DNA from: Candidatus Melainabacteria bacterium
GTDB lineage: Bacteria; Cyanobacteriota; Vampirovibrionia; Gastranaerophilales; Gastranaerophilaceae
Assembly: GCA_003258725.1 (NCBI GenBank)
Contig: QHMG01000005.1
Location: forward strand, 1-64,000
Reading direction: 5' to 3'
DNA: 64,000 bases
Below are positions 7,933 through 16,400 of this stretch, piece after piece. The position numbers and the translations under genes were made by a program. Numbering within the stretch: position 1 is the first letter of the stretch; each line of letters opens with the position of its first letter. Below the pieces are notes generated by a model. It was not told the origin of the DNA and searched no databases. It was given only the letters and a program-made list of their open reading frames with translations.

Positions 7933-8385
7933 TTACTCACCGTCCTTTGTAGGTTCTTCGTCCTTAAATAACGGATAAGTTACGTCAAAGCCTGTTCCGC
8001 TTAATATAACTTGACCAGCCTTGTTGTTTGTAATATTAAAAACGATTGGTGCAAGCAGATTTACGGTTGTTTTTCTAGGATTATCGCTTGGAATTTTGGC
8101 GATATTCATAACAACTAAGTCCTCTGCTGATTTTACTTCTAATGATGCTTCTGCTTCATCAGGAAGTTCAAAAATGTAGTCAATACCGAAGAAGCTAGGT
8201 ACTGTAGCCGGAAAAGCTAAGTCTGGAGTGTGTGTTGATTGAATCCATTTGAATAAAGACGCTTCTTTAGATTCAATCATTACAAACTGTTCTTCCTCGT
8301 TATAGCCTAGAATTGGCATTGTGAAATTAAATACGTATTTATCATCTACGTCAATTTCACCAAATCTGGTTGTTTGAATTTTCAT
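7933..8385 (-). CDS. fliW: Flagellar assembly factor FliW
   Basis: 150 residues with the FliW pattern: an early F-G-E-I-D-V, I-L-G-Y-N-E-E-E-Q-F near residue 27, P-S-F-F-G-I-D-Y-x-F-E-L-P in the middle and V-N-L-L-A-P-I-V-x-N in the second half. FliW binds CsrA and flagellin in turn, so that flagellin synthesis follows export. It is translated from AAGGA and lies directly before csrA. Confidence 0.9.
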   Translation of the reverse strand: MKIQTTRFGEIDVDDKYVFNFTMPILGYNEEEQFVMIESKEASLFKWIQSTHTPDLAFPATVPSFFGIDYIFELPDEAEASLEVKSAEDLVVMNIAKIPSDNPRKTTVNLLAPIVFNITNNKAGQVILSGTGFDVTYPLFKDEEPTKDGE

Positions 8386-8405
8386 AATTTTCCTTATCTC
8401 AATTA

Positions 8406-9491
8406 CTAATTGTTGTTGCTAGTACCAAAGTCTAAGTTTGGCATCATTTGGCTAAACATCATTGTTTGTAGCATTTCTGGAGAAAATTGCATTTGACCAT
8501 TAGCTTGACCGCCAGCTTGTTGTTGGGCTTGTTGAGCCATTAAAAATGGTAGCATGTTCATCATGTTGTTATTGTTGTTATTGTTACTATTTTTTTCGCC
8601 AAAAAGCATACCAATATTAGGTTGTGAGTATTGTGACATTTGAGCTGTCATCATATCTCTTTGCATTTGTCTTTGAAATTCTTCTCTTGTAATGTCAGGC
8701 TTGTATTCACTTCTAACCTCAGGTGTTGACATAGCTTGAGTACTAACTTGAGGGGTTCTTTCAATTCTTGACTCTTGGGTTTCTCTAGACATTTCTGCTT
8801 GTTTTGCAATGTTGCCTAACCCTGCGTCGTTCAAGACTCTTATAGCTTTTAAAACTTCTTCATCACTAGGTTGAGAAGATGCAATTAGGCTAGGAGTTTT
8901 GCCTAAAAGTTTTAAAGTATTAGTTTCTATTGAACTTTTTTTGTTAGAAAAGTCTTTAAAGTTCTTAAATTCGTACTTATTAAGTTCTTCGTCAGAATTC
9001 ATTTCCTTTCTTAAACGTTCAACTCTTTTTCTTTCTATTTCTTTGTTTAAGTCAGCAGACAAACCGTTTCCGTACGGTGCTGCAATGAATTTGTCTAAAT
9101 CTGTTTGTGCTTCTTGAACTTTCTTTTGTTCAGTCGGTTCATAACAAGCAGGGTCGCCGTTTAGGCAAGCTCTACCCCTTATTGCATATTTGCCTAATGT
9201 GTTGTTTGGATTTAATTCATTTGCTCTGTAATAGCAATAATCGGCTCTTTCTTTAATTCCTGCTTTTGTATATGCCATACCCAAGTAGTACATTACAACT
9301 TGGTTATCAAATCTTTTTGTCTGTTTTAAATAATTTGTCAAATCTTGAATACAGCCTGTTACGTTACCTTGTTTGTATTTTCTAATACCTTGTGCAACAA
9401 GCGGTGTAATGGCTTCTGTATAAGCGAATGCGCTACTTGCAGTAAACGCCATTGTCAATATTATTAATAATGATAATAGTTTTTTTCTCAT
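8406..9491 (-). CDS. Exported TPR protein with Asn/Gln-rich tail
   Basis: 361 residues. A signal peptide covers about residues 1-23 (A-S-S-A-F-A before the cut). Residues 27-110 carry TPR-like helices, including V-M-Y-Y-L-G-M-A-Y-T-K-A-G. A charged central region follows, and the last 120 residues are rich in Met, Gln and Asn with a run of Asn near 305. It stands 20 bases upstream of fliW and is probably co-transcribed, so a periplasmic role linked to motility is possible. I do not recognise the family. Confidence 0.7.
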   Translation of the reverse strand: MRKKLLSLLIILTMAFTASSAFAYTEAITPLVAQGIRKYKQGNVTGCIQDLTNYLKQTKRFDNQVVMYYLGMAYTKAGIKERADYCYYRANELNPNNTLGKYAIRGRACLNGDPACYEPTEQKKVQEAQTDLDKFIAAPYGNGLSADLNKEIERKRVERLRKEMNSDEELNKYEFKNFKDFSNKKSSIETNTLKLLGKTPSLIASSQPSDEEVLKAIRVLNDAGLGNIAKQAEMSRETQESRIERTPQVSTQAMSTPEVRSEYKPDITREEFQRQMQRDMMTAQMSQYSQPNIGMLFGEKNSNNNNNNNMMNMLPFLMAQQAQQQAGGQANGQMQFSPEMLQTMMFSQMMPNLDFGTSNNN

Positions 9492-9640
9492 TCGTGGTAC
9501 TCCCTACCTCAATTTTAATGATTTTAAATCAAAAATCAACTTTTTAACATTATATAAACATTTGAGAGTTTTGGAATGCTTTAAAAGGTTGATTTTATTG
9601 AGTTGTAGGTAGAAAGTTTAATTATTAAAATATTTTAAGT

Positions 9641-10666
9641 TTAAAGTATCATCGCAACTACCATTAGAACCATGAAGCCGATTTGTAGTGCTGTTGCCAT
9701 TTTTTGTTGAAAACCGTTTGAATCGTATTTCTTAGCTACTTTCTGAGCATTTACGGCACCATAAAGCCTGCTTAAACGAGAGGTATCACTTTCTTTGCTG
9801 AAATTAGCATTGAAAACGGTGTTTTCTAAACGGCTAAGACGATTGTCAACAGTATCGTTTGAGAAACTTTGTTTGTAAACATTTTTTTCTAATTTATTTA
9901 ATTTTGAGCGAAAATCTCTGTCAGAAATTTGTCTATCCCAAACTTTGTCTTTTTGATTAACAGAATTGTTATAGCTTTCTTGTTGAATATTTTGAGGTGA
10001 AAAATAGTTGTCTGGGTATTGAGTTTGAGGGTTATCAGCTAAGTAGCTCTCGTCTTGATAATAGTCGTTATGCGAAAAATATGCTTCATCAGAGCTTTTT
10101 GGCATGTTGTATGCAAATTTTTCTTTTAACCTATCGACACGTGTTGCAAGGTCATCGTTCGTGTATGTTTTTCGAAATGCTTGTTTTTCAAGGTTGCTAA
10201 TTCTTGTTTTAATCTCCATTTGCTTGTAACTTTTTCCAAATGCAGTTTGTTCAAGTGAATTGATAACTGGGTATTCAATATTAGGGTCTGCTTTTTCTTC
10301 TGGCTCATAGTAGTCTTGCTGTTGTGCCAATTGTTGATTTTGCTGAGTTTTAGGCGAGTAAAAATTGTCTTTGTCGTCTTCACCATTAGTAAAGGCGTAT
10401 TTTCTTGGCGTAACTTCTTTTCCCATTTGCTCTGAGGCAATGTCCTTGTCTAAATCAGCAAGTCTAGATTTTATGCTACCAGATTTTTTTTCGCCATAAA
10501 CTGTTTCTTCAATTCTATCTAATCTAGCGTTATCGCTTTGGTTTGTGTATTCTATTCCATAAAGGTTGTTTTCGATCGTGCTAAGCGTTTTAGAAGTTTG
10601 GCTTTGAGCACAAACGCTTGTTTGTAATACAAAAATGCAAATTATGCTAATAAATAAATTTTTCAT
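9641..10666 (-). CDS. Exported protein with R-L-x-x-L-E repeats
   Basis: 341 residues with a signal peptide (about 1-20, ending V-C-A) and a C-terminal hydrophobic helix (about 322-341). Between them are five or six copies of a short unit of the form S-R-L-x-x-L-E-x-x-V-F followed by aromatic and S/T-N residues, for example at about residues 50-60, 160-175 and 270-290. These repeats recall a family common in Melainabacteria (memory, not a search). The spacers are Gln/Asn/Tyr-rich. The protein is probably membrane-attached and faces the periplasm. Function unknown. Confidence 0.7.
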   Translation of the reverse strand: MKNLFISIICIFVLQTSVCAQSQTSKTLSTIENNLYGIEYTNQSDNARLDRIEETVYGEKKSGSIKSRLADLDKDIASEQMGKEVTPRKYAFTNGEDDKDNFYSPKTQQNQQLAQQQDYYEPEEKADPNIEYPVINSLEQTAFGKSYKQMEIKTRISNLEKQAFRKTYTNDDLATRVDRLKEKFAYNMPKSSDEAYFSHNDYYQDESYLADNPQTQYPDNYFSPQNIQQESYNNSVNQKDKVWDRQISDRDFRSKLNKLEKNVYKQSFSNDTVDNRLSRLENTVFNANFSKESDTSRLSRLYGAVNAQKVAKKYDSNGFQQKMATALQIGFMVLMVVAMIL

Positions 10667-10781
10667 GATATAAACCGTCCCAAAGTTATGTTAAACGTGC
10701 TTGACGGCTTTTTCCATTAATCAAGTTTGCAGTATTTTGTATTAAAAATCTTAGTAGAAAGTAGTAGTAATTTTATATAAG

Positions 10782-10813
10782 AAAAAGGGCTAAACCTTAG
10801 GAAATTCAGCCCT
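10782..10813 (-). terminator. Intrinsic terminator after the glycosidase-like gene
   Basis: AGGGCT at 10786-10791 pairs with AGCCCT at 10808-10813. On the minus strand the hairpin is followed by TTTTTCTT. It is the terminator of the gene ending at 10850. Confidence 0.75.
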
Positions 10814-10849
10814 GTGCAAATAAGAAGATATGCTATCTGAAGTAAATAT

Positions 10850-12109
10850 TTACGATTTTAAATCTATTGTCAAAGCGTTTGATAATGCAATTCCGCCTTT
10901 TACTTTTGGCATGTTTACAACACGTCCATTTACGTACATTACAGTTGAACCGCCACCGTCAAGGTTCATTGCGTTTATACAACCAATTGATTTCATAAAC
11001 CATGCTAATTCTTTTAAGGTCAAACCAACTGATGCACCTTCACGACCGTCAACTGCAACCATTATAAAATTTCCGTCTTGTGTGTAACCGATTGCTGTTC
11101 TTGGGTTCTTACCACCGATTGCACCAAGTTTTTGTTCTGTCATGTCAACGAAAACTTCGCCATTTTTAACTAAATAAGGACCTCCGCTGATAATGTGTTT
11201 TACGTTATCCCAGTTTGGAATTGTTTTTATGTCTAAGTCAACATGTTTTGCTCTGTATAACTTTGATAATCTTTCGTCTGGACCTACAATTACATAACCA
11301 TTGTGCGGGATTGGCATTGTCTGAGTTCCGATAGAAACAATTTTGCCATTTTCTACCGCAATTTGTTTGCCGTATTTTGGGCTAGGTGGCGCAAATGAGC
11401 CCCATTCTGGAGTGTAAACAATTACGTGAGTAGATAACATTCTTGGTTGGTTAATATTATCCACTTTTAAGTTGCCTTTAAATGATTTAACTTGCGCATT
11501 AAGCTCTAATCTTGCCATATCAAAGCCTTCGTCAAAAATACCCATAGCAACTCTGTTATAGATTGGTCCTGTGTATATTTTGCCGTTAATCATCAATGTT
11601 CCTAAAGGAACACCAGTTTGAGGTTTAAAATATGTGCCATTTATTGCGACAAGCGAATTGTTTTTTCTTGCCAATGTTGTAATTGTAGATTTAGACGCTA
11701 ACCTTGATGATGATAATTGGGGATTGATTTGTAAGTTTGGATTTAATTTTTGATTAATTTCAACTACATTAATGCGTACAGGACGACCATTGATAGTTTT
11801 TGTAAGTTTGATGTGCTTTACACCTAAAGCAACATCATAAATCATTGAATTTTTATACCTATTTCTAACGCTGTTATTAAAGTTTGTCGCTTGCTCCTCG
11901 ATAGTAAGCTCTTTAATATCCTCTTTCGCTCTAGTATTCTCTAACAAAGGAGATACAACGCTTCCTTGTGCTAATCGGACTTCTTTTGCAATAATCGGCG
12001 GACTCTTAAAGAAGTTATTTGTAAGCACAACTAATGCGGTTAGTATGCTCAAATTGATTGCCGTCGCAATCATTTTGGGTGGGGTAAGTTTTAATGTTTT
12101 AGTATCCAT
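10850..12109 (-). CDS. Phosphodiester glycosidase (NAGPA) family protein
   Basis: 419 residues. There is an N-terminal membrane anchor or uncleaved signal (about residues 15-33), an approximately 120-residue linker, and a C-terminal NAGPA/DUF2233 domain. Family marks are V-A-I-N-G-T-Y-F near 170, N-P-R-T-A-I-G-Y near 345 and the terminal A-M-N-L-D-G-G-G-S-T-V-M-Y. The family includes the uncovering enzyme that removes GlcNAc from phosphodiesters, and bacterial members are thought to act on wall or exopolysaccharide phosphodiesters. The domain should face the periplasm. A GGTGA site precedes the start. Confidence 0.82.
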   Translation of the reverse strand: MDTKTLKLTPPKMIATAINLSILTALVVLTNNFFKSPPIIAKEVRLAQGSVVSPLLENTRAKEDIKELTIEEQATNFNNSVRNRYKNSMIYDVALGVKHIKLTKTINGRPVRINVVEINQKLNPNLQINPQLSSSRLASKSTITTLARKNNSLVAINGTYFKPQTGVPLGTLMINGKIYTGPIYNRVAMGIFDEGFDMARLELNAQVKSFKGNLKVDNINQPRMLSTHVIVYTPEWGSFAPPSPKYGKQIAVENGKIVSIGTQTMPIPHNGYVIVGPDERLSKLYRAKHVDLDIKTIPNWDNVKHIISGGPYLVKNGEVFVDMTEQKLGAIGGKNPRTAIGYTQDGNFIMVAVDGREGASVGLTLKELAWFMKSIGCINAMNLDGGGSTVMYVNGRVVNMPKVKGGIALSNALTIDLKS

Positions 12110-12417
12110 AATTTCACCATAAATTCACAGCTACTAAAGGGTTTTCAAAGAAAACTCTTATTGCTATTTATATTGGAACCTGAATACCTTTTTTTTGAAG
12201 AGTGGTGCGATTTTTTCAATGCATGGGGAATAACACTCTAGAGCGTTTCATAAATTGGGGAATGTATATCTTTTTCTATTCTTATTTGGGCTTTCGCTCT
12301 ACTAATATTGTAACATATTTTTACATTTTTCTCAAGGGACTGTAAGCCTTTGATAACAATAGTTTTACAAATCTTAATAGTGTAAAACCTACGATATTAA
12401 AGGGTTTAGTGTCGTTT
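12110..12417. other. Gene-free stretch between comEC and the glycosidase gene
   Basis: This 308-base gap lies downstream of comEC and upstream of the glycosidase gene on the same strand. I see no open frame with a ribosome site, no tRNA-like fold and no clear strong hairpin. It presumably contains the glycosidase promoter. Confidence 0.5.
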
Positions 12418-14778
12418 TTACAATTTACGATATGATTTTAATTCTTTGTCGAAGTAGTATATTTGATAACCTTTTTTACCGACTGAAACCTTTATTGAAT
12501 TGTTGATGTCTGTTCTTAGGACTTTTGTTTTTCTAAGTACGTTTAATGTTAACACATGAGGGTGCTTGTAATCGTTGTGAGCGTTTGAAATTAATACATA
12601 TTGCGGATTTAATTCTTGCAACATTTTTTTGTCAATTGTGCCTTTTGCACCGTGATGTCCAAGTTTCAATATTGACACCTCTTTGGGCAATTGATTTTTA
12701 AGTGTATTATAAGAGATTAATCCTGCGTCACCCATAAATAACATCGAAAAATCCTTGTATTTAACATAAGTTATAATTGAGCTTTCGTTATCGTTGTTTG
12801 CTATATTAGCGTGGTATGTTCGGATTTCAAAATTAGGCTCTGTGTAGATTGTAGAATTATTTTTTGCTAAAGTTAGCGGTTTTATTGTGTTGTAAATATC
12901 TTTAGATGTTTTAGAATAGTTGTTAAACTCATTGATATATGTATTTTTAATTTTTAAATTTTTGTATAAATCGACAGCACCGCCAGAGTGGTCATTATCA
13001 AAATGAGTTATAATCATACCTTCAAGGTTCTTTATTCCGTTGTCTTTTAGGTATTTTAAAATTATAATTTTAGCTTGAGATTTTCCACCGTGATAACCAG
13101 ATTTTGCAGTGTCAATTATAAAATATTTGTTTTGAGGCGTTTTTATTAAGAAGGAATCAGCGTTTTGTAGCGAAAACGTAATAATTTCAAGGTTTTTGTT
13201 TGGAATATTTATGGTAGAAAGTCCTAAGATTAAGACAAGGCTTAGCGTTAAGGCGAGAGTCTTTTTTGAATAAACTTTAAATAAAAGAGTGATAAGTAAA
13301 ACAATTATGTAATACAAAATAACTTGATAAACGCTCGGGTGTGTGGTTTGAATTAGCGAATGCGGAAGTGTTGCAAAATAAGATGAAATCGCAACAAGTA
13401 AGTTCAAAAATGGAGTTAAAACGAAGTCAAAAACCATACAAGAGATGTTTGAAAGGGGTTTGATTATTGCAATAATTGAGCTTACAAATCCACCAAATGA
13501 AATTAATGGTAAAAATAAAACGATTGATATGTTTGCAAAAAGTGAATATAAACTGAAGGTATTGAAATAAAACATTTGTAGGGGTGCTACCCAAACTTGT
13601 GCAATAAAAGGAACTAGAGCTGTATCTTTTACAAATGCAACTAACTTGTCTTTTAGAGTATCACGTTTGCTTGTAAGTATACTTGCAGAAACGAAAAGTC
13701 CGAAGGTTACTAAAAATGACAATTGAAACCCAACATCATTAAGATATGCAGGGTTATAAATTAGCATAAGCATTGCAACGAGTGATAAAAGGGCTATACT
13801 ATGAGTGTCTCGATTAATCAATTTACCAGCGAGAATGAATAAAATCATTATTGTTGCTCGAATAACAGATGCGCCAAGCCCTGTCATCATTGCATAAAGG
13901 ATAATGACAAACATTCCACTTAATACTGTTATTTTATAAGGAACTTTAAACAATTTTCTTAAGAAAAAGAACCAAAAGCCATAAATAAATGCTACGTTCA
14001 TACCGCTTGCAGCTAAAATATGTAACAATCCTGAGTTTATAAAATTTGTTCTTATGTAATCTGGTGGTGCAACTGCATCGTCACCGAAAACAATACCACC
14101 GAGAATTTCCAAATTAGGACTTTTTAAATATTTTTGATGAGTATTTAAAATCTCAATACGTGTGTTGTTTAGGCATTGTAGGAATTTCCATTTTAGGCTC
14201 AAGGGTTTATTTATTGAAGTTATACCTGATTTTTCTGCGTAAACAACAGTAAAAGTCCCGAAATTTTTTAAATATTTACCATAATCAAACTGTGAAGGAT
14301 TTACAGCTTCAAATGGAGTTCTAAGTTTTCCCTTAATTTCGTAGTAATTACCGATTTTGAGGTTTGAAAAATCTTCATCAAGCGAAGTTACTGTAACAAG
14401 AGTTTTTCCTTTATCAGTTTGAAAAAAGAATTTGGATTTGTCTGAGAAATTGCTATTAGGAATACTTACAATCTGTCCAGAGAGTGCGATATTCTTTTGT
14501 GGTGCAATTTCTACAAGCTCGTCTGTATTTTTAATTCTAAATGTGCAGTTGAAAAATGCAAAATAAAATATGAAAATCCAAAACAAAACAAGTTTTGGAG
14601 AAATGAAATTCTTTAAAATTCCAATAATTGCGCAAATAGAAAGAATTACACTCAATAAAATTGCATGATTAGTGAAATATGCAAAAACACCTAAAATATA
14701 GATGAGTGCAGTAATAAACATTACAAAATTTTTGTTTTGAATAGTGAAATTAAGTATTTGTCTTAACATATTCTTCAA
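12418..14778 (-). CDS. comEC: DNA-uptake channel ComEC/Rec2
   Basis: 786 residues. The N-terminal third has membrane helices and a soluble OB-like region (DUF4131). The central part carries the competence domain with about ten membrane helices and the H-I-L-A-A-S-G-M-N pattern near residue 250. The C-terminal third is a metallo-beta-lactamase-like domain with T-H-F-D-N-D-H-S-G-G near residue 593 and L-G-H-H-G further on. ComEC carries single-stranded DNA across the inner membrane during transformation. The metal-binding H-x-D-x-D-H is intact, so its nuclease-like part may be active. It overlaps the XRE gene upstream by 29 bases. Confidence 0.93.
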   Translation of the reverse strand: MKNMLRQILNFTIQNKNFVMFITALIYILGVFAYFTNHAILLSVILSICAIIGILKNFISPKLVLFWIFIFYFAFFNCTFRIKNTDELVEIAPQKNIALSGQIVSIPNSNFSDKSKFFFQTDKGKTLVTVTSLDEDFSNLKIGNYYEIKGKLRTPFEAVNPSQFDYGKYLKNFGTFTVVYAEKSGITSINKPLSLKWKFLQCLNNTRIEILNTHQKYLKSPNLEILGGIVFGDDAVAPPDYIRTNFINSGLLHILAASGMNVAFIYGFWFFFLRKLFKVPYKITVLSGMFVIILYAMMTGLGASVIRATIMILFILAGKLINRDTHSIALLSLVAMLMLIYNPAYLNDVGFQLSFLVTFGLFVSASILTSKRDTLKDKLVAFVKDTALVPFIAQVWVAPLQMFYFNTFSLYSLFANISIVLFLPLISFGGFVSSIIAIIKPLSNISCMVFDFVLTPFLNLLVAISSYFATLPHSLIQTTHPSVYQVILYYIIVLLITLLFKVYSKKTLALTLSLVLILGLSTINIPNKNLEIITFSLQNADSFLIKTPQNKYFIIDTAKSGYHGGKSQAKIIILKYLKDNGIKNLEGMIITHFDNDHSGGAVDLYKNLKIKNTYINEFNNYSKTSKDIYNTIKPLTLAKNNSTIYTEPNFEIRTYHANIANNDNESSIITYVKYKDFSMLFMGDAGLISYNTLKNQLPKEVSILKLGHHGAKGTIDKKMLQELNPQYVLISNAHNDYKHPHVLTLNVLRKTKVLRTDINNSIKVSVGKKGYQIYYFDKELKSYRKL

Positions 14779-14983
14779 AATCTTTTAAAAACTCTGACGG
14801 AGTTTGATTATAAAATTTGGCAATTTTTATGAGTGCTTCAAGTGAAATTTTTCTTTGACCCGACTCATATCTTGATAAAGATGCGGGTTCAATTTCAGCA
14901 TCAAAGCAAAATTTGTTTAATGAATAATTTTCGTCAAGCCTTCTTTTCTTTGTATATTTAGCCAAATTTTCTATATAAGTCAT
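14750..14983 (-). CDS. XRE-type helix-turn-helix regulator
   Basis: 77 residues forming one Cro/CI-type HTH: L-A-K-Y-T-K-K-R-R, then F-C-F-D-A-E-I-E-P-A-S-L-S-R-Y-E-S-G-Q-R-K-I-S as the recognition region. There is no extra domain. Its last 29 bases overlap the start of comEC, so the two are almost certainly co-translated and this protein is a candidate regulator of competence. A CATAAT box lies six bases before its ATG. Confidence 0.85.
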   Translation of the reverse strand: MTYIENLAKYTKKRRLDENYSLNKFCFDAEIEPASLSRYESGQRKISLEALIKIAKFYNQTPSEFLKDFEEYVKTNT

Positions 14984-15068
14984 AGAAAAATTATGTATTG
15001 ATTTTTGGTAATTATCATTGACTAATGGTAATAGAACTAAGTATAAAGTTTTTTATATACGCTACTAC

Positions 15069-15120
15069 TTGACAAAAAAAGAAAACAGAGTAATAATATA
15101 GGGGTAGGGGGTATACCTAC
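15069..15120 (+). promoter_or_regulatory. Promoter and G-tract operator of the metal-efflux operon
   Basis: TTGACA at 15069-15074 and a -10 near 15091-15099 (TAATAATAT) form a promoter. Directly after it, at about 15098-15120, is an ATAGGGGTAGGGGGTATACC-type stretch. Operators of the RcnR/CsoR/DmeR repressors are G/C tracts flanked by AT with TATAC, so this is the likely site of autoregulation. Confidence 0.65.
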
Positions 15121-15135
15121 AAAAGAGGAAGTTAA

Positions 15136-15408
15136 ATGTCAGATTGTAGAACAAAAGAAGAAACAGATAAATTAGTTAAAAGACTTAATCGCATTGAAGG
15201 ACAGGTTAAGGGAATTAAGAATATGATTGTTGAAGATAGAGAATGTATGGAGATTTTAAATCAACTACGCTCTGTATCTTCTGCTCTCAAAGGCGTTTGG
15301 GAAATTATGGCAGCAAAACATATTGAACACTGTTTAGATAATGCTTCTGAAAAAGAACGTCACGAAACAATCGAAGATATTATTGGTCATTTACATCAGT
15401 TGAGGTAA
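15136..15408 (+). CDS. CsoR/RcnR-family metal-sensing repressor (DmeR-like)
   Basis: 90 residues of the DUF156 all-helical fold with R-L-N-R-I-E-G-Q-V-K-G-I. The candidate metal ligands are Cys37, His62 and Cys66, the C-H-C set of copper-type CsoR; an extra Cys4 and His65 are nearby. The next gene, 5 bases on, is a DmeF-like efflux pump. In rhizobia a member of this family, DmeR, represses dmeRF and responds to Co/Ni. Ligand pattern (Cu-like) and context (Co/Ni-like) point to different metals, so I leave the metal open. A GAGGA ribosome site is present. Confidence 0.82.
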   Translation: MSDCRTKEETDKLVKRLNRIEGQVKGIKNMIVEDRECMEILNQLRSVSSALKGVWEIMAAKHIEHCLDNASEKERHETIEDIIGHLHQLR

Positions 15409-15413
15409 TAAAT

Positions 15414-16112
15414 ATGGAACTAGAACACGAACATAATGACGGACATCATCACCATCATCACGAAAACATTAACGCTGAAAACGAGCGAAAGACCTTAATT
15501 GTAATTATTTTTACGGTAGTAACTATGATTGCAGAAATCTTTTTCGGCTACATAAGCAACTCTATGGCTCTACTTGCAGACGGTTGCCACATGGGAACAC
15601 ACGCCTTTGCTTTAAGTATTGCATTTTTTGCTTATTTCTTTATTAATAAAATTCAAAATTGTGAAAATTGTGAATTTGTTTCAAGTAAAATTTCAGCTTT
15701 TGCTGGCTACACAAGCTCATTATTCTTGTTAGTAACTGCGGTATGGATTATCATAGAAGCTGGAGAAAGATTATTAAATCCATTAAAAATTTCTTTCAAT
15801 GAAGCAATTTTAGTTGCGGTAATCGGTTTAATCGTAAACATGATTTGTGTTGTAATTATGGAATATGGCAACAAACATAAAGACGAAGATTATAACTTTA
15901 AAGCAGCGTACTTACACATTTTAACCGATGCTTTAACATCAGTTTTTGCTATCGTTGCGTTAATTGCTGGTAAATACATTGGTTGGACATTCTTAGACCC
16001 AATAATGGGCTTTGTAGGTGGCGCTTTAATCTTAAAATGGAGTATAGGCTTAATCAAAGATACTTCAAAAATCTTGCTAGACTTGAAATTATTGAAGCCA
16101 GTTGAAAAATAA
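15414..16112 (+). CDS. dmeF: DmeF-like cation diffusion facilitator, short form
   Basis: 232 residues. A His-rich N-terminus (six consecutive His after H-E-H) is followed by six membrane helices. Helix 2 has the DmeF-type M-A-L-L-A-D-G-C-H-M-G-T-H-A and helix 5 has H-I-L-T-D-A, the paired metal site of CDF pumps. These export divalent metals (Co2+/Ni2+ in DmeF) against protons. The protein stops about 20 residues after helix 6, so the usual C-terminal cytoplasmic dimerisation domain is absent. It is co-transcribed with the DmeR/CsoR-like repressor. Confidence 0.82.
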   Translation: MELEHEHNDGHHHHHHENINAENERKTLIVIIFTVVTMIAEIFFGYISNSMALLADGCHMGTHAFALSIAFFAYFFINKIQNCENCEFVSSKISAFAGYTSSLFLLVTAVWIIIEAGERLLNPLKISFNEAILVAVIGLIVNMICVVIMEYGNKHKDEDYNFKAAYLHILTDALTSVFAIVALIAGKYIGWTFLDPIMGFVGGALILKWSIGLIKDTSKILLDLKLLKPVEK

Positions 16113-16129
16113 TTGAAATATGTTATAAT
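16102..16129 (+). promoter_or_regulatory. Promoter of candidate structured RNA
   Basis: TTGAAA at 16102-16107, 16 bases, TATAAT at 16124-16129. This is close to consensus and would start a transcript near 16136, after the dmeF stop codon. No open frame with a ribosome site follows. Confidence 0.55.
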
Positions 16130-16135
16130 GAAAGA

Positions 16136-16315
16136 AGGGCGGACAGGTTGCCTCCTGTCCTTTAAAAGCCCTAATGATAGCAAAGTGCTAGTATTATCAG
16201 TAATATGATTACTAGCGCTTTTTCCGTTATGCGGAATATCATTTTTCTCACCCCCTTTCTTCAAACTAGAACGATTTGTAGTCGTTTTTAAAGAGGAGGT
16301 GTTTAGGGCTTACCC
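16136..16315 (+). ncRNA. Candidate structured RNA of unknown family
   Basis: About 175 nt downstream of a strong promoter can fold into nested stems. These are a 5' hairpin (16141-16147 with 16154-16160); a closing stem 16166-16172 with 16305-16311; inside it a stem 16173-16179 with 16237-16243 that encloses two hairpins (16184-16193 with 16210-16219, and 16222-16226 with 16232-16236); and a third arm, 16249-16261 with 16290-16301, around a small hairpin at 16270-16286. The segment 16168-16172 could instead pair with 16136-16140, so two exclusive states are possible. It does not match 6S, SRP, tmRNA, RNase P or a riboswitch I know. Hand-folded. Confidence 0.4.
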
Positions 16316-16335
16316 ATATTCAATACTAACAAAAG

Positions 16336-16375
16336 AACGCATTTTTACATCATTTAAAAGTTGTAAAAATGCGTT
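16336..16375 (-). terminator. Terminator hairpin shared by convergent transcripts
   Basis: A 14-bp perfect stem (16336-16349 with 16362-16375) has an A/T-rich loop. On the minus strand it is followed by CTTTTG, so it ends the operon that stops at 16401. It could also stop the plus-strand RNA, although the plus side has only TTTATATA. Confidence 0.7.
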
Positions 16376-16400
16376 TATATATAAATTGTAGTTCAATATT

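Noticed and set aside
15445..15462. Six consecutive His codons resembling an affinity tag
   Set aside because: It is in a His-rich metal-binding N-terminus (H-E-H-N-D-G before it) typical of CDF pumps, with natural flanking sequence. There is no vector signature.
15890..16264. 124-residue minus-strand frame across the end of dmeF
   Set aside because: It reads through the structured RNA region and the dmeF 3' end, has no ribosome site, and matches nothing.
16136..16315. 6S RNA, SRP RNA or NiCo/yybP riboswitch
   Set aside because: The conserved cores of these families (SRP GGAA loop, NiCo GGGC-type core, yybP GGGGAGUA-type core) are not visible, and no plus-strand gene follows, so I kept an unnamed candidate.
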